Below are positions 14,751 to 19,126 of a stretch of 19,126 bases of DNA, in pieces (position 1 is the stretch's first letter; every line of letters starts with the position of its first letter). Position numbers and translations under genes: made by a program. The stretch comes from Acidobacteriota bacterium (GTDB lineage: Bacteria; Acidobacteriota; Terriglobia; Terriglobales; Acidobacteriaceae): the NCBI GenBank assembly GCA_021810815.1, contig JAJZHR010000005.1, forward strand, positions 1 to 19,126, in the 5' to 3' direction. The notes below the pieces were generated by a model. It ran no database searches and was not told the DNA's origin. It saw only the letters and a program-made list of their open reading frames with translations.

Positions 14751-15995
14751 TCAGATCAGCTTTCGCCGGATCAGATCGAGCGCTTGCTGTGTGGAGAAGT
14801 AGCGGATGCGGTCGCGGTCGCCGGTGAAAGTGTGCCTGGTCACCTGCGTTCCCGCAGCATCGCTCACTCCGATGTAGACCAGCCCAATCGGCAGCTCCGG
14901 CGTGCCTCCCGAGGGCCCGGCAACACCTGTAATCCCGACCCCGATCGAGGCTCCCGTGCGCAGGCGAATCCCCTGTGCAAGAGCCTCTGCCACCTGCGGA
15001 CTCACCGCATCATGCTCCTCGATCATCTCCGGCGGCACGTCCGCGAAGAGCGTCTTCAGCCTGGGCGAGTAAACCACCGCTCCGCCAAGGAAGGATCGGC
15101 TGCTGCCGCTGACAGATGTAAGCCTTTGCGACAGCCAGCCCCCGGTGACGCTCTCCGCCACAGCCAACGTCAGGCCGCGCATATCCAGCCGCAGCAACAC
15201 AATCTCTTCCAGGGGCTCTCCGTGCTCTGAGAAGACAAACTCCTCCAGCACATCGGCCACTCTTCCAGCCACCTCATCCACCCGTTCCTGAGCTTCCTCC
15301 AGAGACGGCTTCGCGCAGAGGAAATGCAGTTGAATTTCCCCGAAATGCGCCAGGATCGTGGTCTCCACGTCCGGGTACTGGCTGTAGATGGGCGCTGCCA
15401 TCGCGTCGGCAGTCGACTCCGGGACCATGGCCATGCGGAGCACGCGCTTGGCGATGTGGCTGACCGGCAGCAGGCCGCGAAGGCGCGGAACGCACTGCTC
15501 GTCGAACATCGGCTTCAGTTCGCTGGGGGGGCCGGGCAGCAAAACGAGGATCCTGCGCTTGCCCGCATAGTTGGTGTCGAGAAGTTGCCCAGCAGCTGAT
15601 CCCTTCGCGTTCGGAATAATTTCCGCGCCGTCCAGCACATCCGCCTGCCGATGATTGTTCGGCGGCATCGCCATGCTGCGCTTCGCAAAGCGAACGGTCA
15701 GCGCCTGCATCAACTCGCTCGACCGATGAAGCCCAATGCCGAGCGCCTCGGCCACCGCCTCACGCGTCAGATCATCCTCGGTCGGCCCCAGGCCGCCAGA
15801 GAAGAGAACAACATCGACACGGCTGAGCGCCACCCGCGCTGCATCGACCAGATGCTGCATGCGGTCGCCCACAATGGTCTTGAACGCAACGGACACACCG
15901 AGCTGGTTGAGCTTCTCCGTCAGGTAGAGGGAGTTTGTGTCCTGCCGATGCGGCGTCAGCATCTCTGAGCCAATGGCGATGATTTCACAATTCAT
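14751..15995 (-). CDS. cinA: CinA family protein (MoCF-like domain plus nicotinamide-nucleotide amidase domain)
   Basis: A 414-aa two-domain CinA. The N-terminal domain (1 to about 170) has IAIGSEMLTPHRQDTNS (6-22), SGGLGPTEDDLT (66-77) and LPGPPSELKPMF (153-164), typical of the COG1058/MoCF fold that can hydrolyse ADP-ribose. The C-terminal domain (about 255-414) has AESVTGGWLSQ (280-290), GGAVVYSPRLK (304-314) and GITGVAGPSGG (354-364), the NMN deamidase (PncC) signatures that recycle NAD; Val replaces the usual Cys in ES-C-TGG. The name comes from competence induction with recA in streptococci. There is no ribosome site; the ATG lies 3 bases after the stop of the upstream gene, so translation is probably coupled. 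It converges on pgpA. Confidence 0.95.
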   Translation of the reverse strand: MNCEIIAIGSEMLTPHRQDTNSLYLTEKLNQLGVSVAFKTIVGDRMQHLVDAARVALSRVDVVLFSGGLGPTEDDLTREAVAEALGIGLHRSSELMQALTVRFAKRSMAMPPNNHRQADVLDGAEIIPNAKGSAAGQLLDTNYAGKRRILVLLPGPPSELKPMFDEQCVPRLRGLLPVSHIAKRVLRMAMVPESTADAMAAPIYSQYPDVETTILAHFGEIQLHFLCAKPSLEEAQERVDEVAGRVADVLEEFVFSEHGEPLEEIVLLRLDMRGLTLAVAESVTGGWLSQRLTSVSGSSRSFLGGAVVYSPRLKTLFADVPPEMIEEHDAVSPQVAEALAQGIRLRTGASIGVGITGVAGPSGGTPELPIGLVYIGVSDAAGTQVTRHTFTGDRDRIRYFSTQQALDLIRRKLI

Positions 15996-15998
15996 GGG

Positions 15999-17087
15999 CT
16001 AGACCAGCGACCGTCCTTCTACGCCCATCGCCACGTGATACAAGGCGCTGCGCGTTGCGAGTGCGGCGCATCCGTCTTCCACGAAGGCCAGCCCCACCAG
16101 GTCGTTGCCGGAAAGGACAAGCTCGGCGTCCTTGCCGGTCTTTCCTCCGGCCTCCGGGGTGATGCGCACAATGCCGCGCTGGCCATGCAGCGAGGCCGCA
16201 ACGTACAGATCGCCCTTCACATCGAAGGCCATGCCCTGCGGCCTTCCCAGCCCACGGTAGTAGATGCTCGCATCGCCGTTGCGGTCGATGGCGTAGATGT
16301 TGTCGAAGCTCGACGTCGTGGGGCCTGCGACAAACAACGTGCCATCGCCGCGGAACGCCAGGTGATACGCTGCCATGCTCGGCTCCAGCGTCGCATAGAC
16401 GAAAATTTGCCGATCCTGGCCGGGCGCTTTGTCGCGGGCGATCCTGAAGATGGTTCCGCTGCGGTCTCCCACGTAGAGGTCTCCGTCCGGGTCGAACGCG
16501 ATGCCGGTCGCGATGCCAAGGCCCTCCGCGTAGATGGATGTTGCGCCCTCGGGAGAGACGCGGTAGACGATCCCCTCGGCCCGCGAGGACACATACAGGA
16601 ACCCGTCCCTGCCAAAGGCGAGCCCCGTTGCGTTCAACATGCCGCGCACGAAGGGACGCAGCTGATAGTCGCGGTCGATGCGAAAAATAGAGACGGGAAC
16701 CTGTTCCCCGCGCGGTCCGGAGAAGGTCACAAAGAGATTGCCGTCCGCGTCCGCCGCCGGGCTGGCGACGGGATGCAGGTTCTCCGCCAGCGGAACAGCA
16801 ACGCGCAGTGGCAGAGCATTGCTTAGAACGCCGCCGGAAAGCACATGTACGTCGCCCGAGATCGCTCCCTCAGGCACGCGAATGGTCAACTTCCCCGGAC
16901 GACTGAGAACCGCAGCGGCCGACGTGTCGCCGATGGTGACGCGAGGCAGCGCGAGATCTCCGTGATGGAGTGCCGGGCCCAGATTTGCGCCGTGGATGCA
17001 TACCTCTCCGCCAGGCATAGCCGCAACCGGGAAAAGAGAACTCAGCACAGGAGATTCTGGCTTTGGAGCGGACTTAAGAAGTGACAT
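15999..17087 (-). CDS. IPT/TIG-domain plus NHL/SMP-30-type beta-propeller protein
   Basis: The 362-aa protein starts at the ATG at 17087, which follows AAAGGAG at ideal distance; an ATG five codons earlier lies within that ribosome site. Residues 11-97 look like an immunoglobulin-like IPT/TIG domain (PGGEVCIHGANLGP, LTIRVPEGAISGDVHV). Residues 105-357 are repeats of the form 'G-(I/L/M)-A-F-x-x-x-G-x-L-Y-V' (154-166, 194-206, 284-296) that build a six-bladed NHL or SMP-30/strictosidine-synthase-like propeller. Surprisingly for this architecture I see no signal peptide, so it should be cytoplasmic. No enzyme activity can be assigned. Its stop is 3 bases from the cinA start, so the two are almost certainly one transcript. 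Confidence 0.85.
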   Translation of the reverse strand: MSLLKSAPKPESPVLSSLFPVAAMPGGEVCIHGANLGPALHHGDLALPRVTIGDTSAAAVLSRPGKLTIRVPEGAISGDVHVLSGGVLSNALPLRVAVPLAENLHPVASPAADADGNLFVTFSGPRGEQVPVSIFRIDRDYQLRPFVRGMLNATGLAFGRDGFLYVSSRAEGIVYRVSPEGATSIYAEGLGIATGIAFDPDGDLYVGDRSGTIFRIARDKAPGQDRQIFVYATLEPSMAAYHLAFRGDGTLFVAGPTTSSFDNIYAIDRNGDASIYYRGLGRPQGMAFDVKGDLYVAASLHGQRGIVRITPEAGGKTGKDAELVLSGNDLVGLAFVEDGCAALATRSALYHVAMGVEGRSLV

Positions 17088-17137
17088 CGTTTCTCCTTTC
17101 ACAGAATCGTCACCAAATGGCGGAACAACTGCTTAGG

Positions 17138-17332
17138 TTAGAACGCGCGCAGCCTAAGGGCAAATCCGGGTAGCAGGCCAGGCTCCAATTCCAGATCCGG
17201 GTCCCATCTTTCGCCGAATTTCGCGAAGGCTTGGGGGCCCACCTCCTGTTGAGCCGCACCGTAAATCCCCTTGAGGCCTGCTTTCTTCGCGCCGCTGAGC
17301 ACCCCCTGAATCCATTGTGGAATATCGCTCAC
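17138..17332 (-). CDS. Possible small protein, about 64 aa, unknown function
   Basis: A short frame ending with TAA at 17138. GTG at 17332 is the preferred start (an AGGGG lies 10 bases upstream); a TTG two codons earlier is an alternative. The sequence looks protein-like: helical GAKKAGLKGIYGAAQQEVG, then AFAKFGERWDPDLELEPG and a basic end LPGFALRLRAF. Codon choice is like the neighbours. I do not recognise a family. It lies 50 bp upstream of the propeller gene on the same strand and is divergent from plsY, overlapping its likely promoter region. It could be a real small gene or the remnant of a longer one. Confidence 0.5.
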   Translation of the reverse strand: MSDIPQWIQGVLSGAKKAGLKGIYGAAQQEVGPQAFAKFGERWDPDLELEPGLLPGFALRLRAF

Positions 17333-17354
17333 ATGCAACCGGCCCCTGCGCTGC

Positions 17355-17360
17355 TACACT
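17355..17360 (+). promoter_or_regulatory. -10 box for plsY-gpsA
   Basis: TACACT lies 14 bases before the plsY ATG at 17375, predicting a leader of about 8 bases with no ribosome site. No convincing -35 was found. Confidence 0.35.
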
Positions 17361-17374
17361 AACTGCGACCAGCA

Positions 17375-18064
17375 ATGAGCATGTTCCTCCTCACCGCCGC
17401 CCTCGCCTATCTGCTCGGTTCCATCCCATTCGGCTACCTCCTCGTCCTGGTGTTCCGCAAGGAGGACATCCGCGAGACCGGATCCGGCAACATTGGAGCG
17501 ACCAACGTGATCCGCTCTGGAGCGCGCTGGCTGGGCACTGCCACCCTGCTGCTGGACGTGGCCAAAGGCTATGTCGCCGTTGCCCTCTCGCAGCTTCTGC
17601 TCCCGACGCAGCACACACCTGAACTGCGCATCAACGTGCTGGCCGTAGCAGCCACCTTCGCCGTTCTGGGCCATGTCTACCCCGTATGGCTCGACTTCAA
17701 AGGCGGCAAAGGCGTCGCCACCGCCCTTGGCGTGTATCTCGCCCTGATGCCTCCGGCCGTGCTCGGCGCTGTCGCTCTGTTCCTTGTGGTGATGCTCTCC
17801 ACCAAGTACGTCTCGCTTGCCTCCATCCTCGCAGCCGCTTCCTTCCCCCTCTTCGGCGCGTTCATATCGAACACCGCGCTGGCCTTCACCGGCATCCCCG
17901 GCCCGCACTGGTTCTGGACGCCAACCCTGGTGGCCTGCGCCCTCATCGTTCCAAGCATCCTCATCGCCAAGCACCACGCCAATATCCGGCGCCTCATCAG
18001 CCGCACGGAATACCGCATTGGCGACAAGAAGCGGCAGAGCGCGGCGACCGAGTCCACACTGTGA
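17375..18064 (+). CDS. plsY: Acyl-phosphate:glycerol-3-phosphate acyltransferase PlsY
   Basis: PlsY transfers an acyl group from acyl-phosphate to position 1 of glycerol-3-phosphate, the first step of phospholipid synthesis in most bacteria. The 229-aa integral membrane protein has all three cytoplasmic-loop motifs: GSIPFGYLL (15-23) with the following GSGNIGATNV (36-45), GHVYPVWLDFKGGKGVAT (99-116), and KHHANIRRL (199-207). Hydrophobic segments lie at about 3-27, 52-75, 86-103, 117-141, 146-166 and 183-198. It is slightly longer than the usual 195-215 because of the hydrophilic tail. Its TGA overlaps the gpsA GTG, tying the enzyme that makes glycerol-3-phosphate to the one that uses it. No plsX is in the window. 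Confidence 0.96.
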   Translation: MSMFLLTAALAYLLGSIPFGYLLVLVFRKEDIRETGSGNIGATNVIRSGARWLGTATLLLDVAKGYVAVALSQLLLPTQHTPELRINVLAVAATFAVLGHVYPVWLDFKGGKGVATALGVYLALMPPAVLGAVALFLVVMLSTKYVSLASILAAASFPLFGAFISNTALAFTGIPGPHWFWTPTLVACALIVPSILIAKHHANIRRLISRTEYRIGDKKRQSAATESTL

Positions 18065-19126
18065 CGACGAATGCCACGGCCAACTCCGCCGCCGGCTCCA
18101 CGACTGATCGCGCCGGCTCCGGGCGCAGCATCGCCGTGATCGGCGCAGGCTCATGGGGCACGGCGCTCGCCATCTCCCTCTCTACTCGCAGCGGCAGCGC
18201 AGGCGGGTCGCGACCCATCACACTCTGGTCCCACTCCCAGCGTGTGATGGATGAAATCCGCGCTACTGGAACCAACACCAGTTATCTGCGCGGTTGCAGT
18301 ATTCCGCCCTCCGTCACCATCACCAACAGCCTGCAGCAGGCAGCGCTCGCTGACATCCTGCTCTGCGTGGTGCCTTCGCAACATCTGCGCTCCACCATCC
18401 ACGCCCTCGCTCCCTATCTGCGGCCGGAACACATCCTTGTCAGCGCGACCAAGGGCATCGAAGCGCGCGAGTACGCCGGGCAGCAGCCTCGATTAGACGC
18501 AGCATCCCCGCCGCCGACCTTCCTTCGCATGTCCCAGGTGATTGCAGAGGCGGTGGCCGAATCCGCTACCGCGGGCGCCACACTCTCTCCCAACCGAATC
18601 GCTGTGCTCAGTGGGCCGTCCTTCGCGCAGGAGGTCGCGGCCGGGATGCCCACTGCCGTCACTATCGCCTCCACCGCCCCCGACACGGCCCGCCTCATCC
18701 AGAGCGAATTCTCCAGCGCCACTCTACGTCTCTACACCAACCACGACGTCATCGGGGTCGAGCTGGGTGGCGCTCTCAAAAACGTCATCGCCGTCGCCGC
18801 AGGCATCGCCACCGGCCTTGGCCTCGGCCACAACTCCATCGCCGGCCTCATCACACGCGGCATCGCGGAGATCACCCGCCTCGCCGTCGCCTGCGGAGGA
18901 GAAGCGGAAACGTTGGCCGGTCTCTCCGGCCTGGGAGACCTGGTTCTCACATGCACCGGATCGCTGTCACGCAATCGTTCCGTCGGCATCGAACTGGGAC
19001 ACGGACGGCCCCTCGACGAAGTCCTCGCGGGCCTGCACGGCAAAGTCGCCGAAGGCGTCCGAACCACCTCCGCCGCCCTCGGGCTCGCCCGCTCCCTCGG
19101 CGTGGAAATGCCCATCATCGAGCAGA
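18061..19126 (+). CDS. gpsA: NAD(P)H-dependent glycerol-3-phosphate dehydrogenase, 3' end outside the window
   Basis: GpsA reduces dihydroxyacetone phosphate to sn-glycerol-3-phosphate, the backbone for PlsY. The frame runs open to the window edge; 355 residues are visible. GTG at 18061 overlaps the plsY stop as GTGA, and no other early start exists. The nucleotide-binding motif is AVIGAGSWGTALA (25-37). Further signatures are SATKGIE (128-134, K131), LSGPSFAQEVAAGMPTAV (183-200), GALKNVIAVAAGIATGLGLG (237-256, K240) and GLGDLVLTCTGSLSRNR (290-306). Compared with the usual length of about 330-340 there are three low-complexity additions: a Ser/Thr/Ala-rich N-terminal tail (1-20), a Gly/Ser stretch (44-51) and a Pro/Ala/Ser segment at about 139-178 ahead of the catalytic domain. 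Confidence 0.95.
   Translation, partial: MTTNATANSAAGSTTDRAGSGRSIAVIGAGSWGTALAISLSTRSGSAGGSRPITLWSHSQRVMDEIRATGTNTSYLRGCSIPPSVTITNSLQQAALADILLCVVPSQHLRSTIHALAPYLRPEHILVSATKGIEAREYAGQQPRLDAASPPPTFLRMSQVIAEAVAESATAGATLSPNRIAVLSGPSFAQEVAAGMPTAVTIASTAPDTARLIQSEFSSATLRLYTNHDVIGVELGGALKNVIAVAAGIATGLGLGHNSIAGLITRGIAEITRLAVACGGEAETLAGLSGLGDLVLTCTGSLSRNRSVGIELGHGRPLDEVLAGLHGKVAEGVRTTSAALGLARSLGVEMPIIEQ

Noticed and set aside
1..19126. Mobile element, prophage, CRISPR array or defence system
   Set aside because: No transposase, integrase, phage structural gene, regularly spaced repeat or known defence domain was found on either strand; the genes are ordinary core and accessory metabolic genes.

Overview
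The window looks like a chromosomal core region of an acidobacterium, probably a Terriglobia/Acidobacteriaceae-type organism. This is inferred from the GC-rich coding style, a menaquinone gene of the futalosine route (mqnA), a small secreted Cys protein of a type I associate with that group, and the gene neighbourhood. There is no rRNA gene to settle it. I see no prophage, transposase, CRISPR array, toxin-antitoxin pair or defence island, and nothing that amounts to a new multi-gene system.

Layout. Bases 1-5282 are all minus strand: a partial secreted protein, an unidentified 147-aa protein, topA (DNA topoisomerase I) and dprA (ssDNA/RecA loader for transformation). A 415-bp divergent gap leads to a plus-strand isocitrate lyase/PEP mutase family gene. 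It converges on a small DUF3565-type gene hidden in a longer frame, which is itself divergent from mqnA with a palindrome in the shared promoter region. A DedA-like membrane protein follows, then a strong intergenic hairpin, minus-strand fabH, and the signal recognition particle RNA gene (ffs, minus strand). Next come plus-strand pectinesterase, rimO, a secreted metallo-beta-lactamase-fold hydrolase, yacG and pgpA. Minus-strand cinA is tightly coupled to an IPT-plus-beta-propeller protein, with a possible small ORF upstream. The window closes with the overlapping plus-strand pair plsY-gpsA, gpsA running off the end.

How genes fit together. Four genes serve membrane lipid synthesis: fabH starts fatty acid chains, gpsA makes glycerol-3-phosphate, plsY acylates it, and pgpA makes phosphatidylglycerol. 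dprA and cinA both belong to the competence-associated gene set, and topA and yacG both bear on DNA topology. The most useful observations beyond the protein-coding genes are the SRP RNA, a 14-bp copy of its 3' end next to it, the 13-bp stem between dedA and fabH, the mqnA palindrome, and a recurring TANNNT box very close to start codons that suggests leaderless or very short-leader mRNAs.
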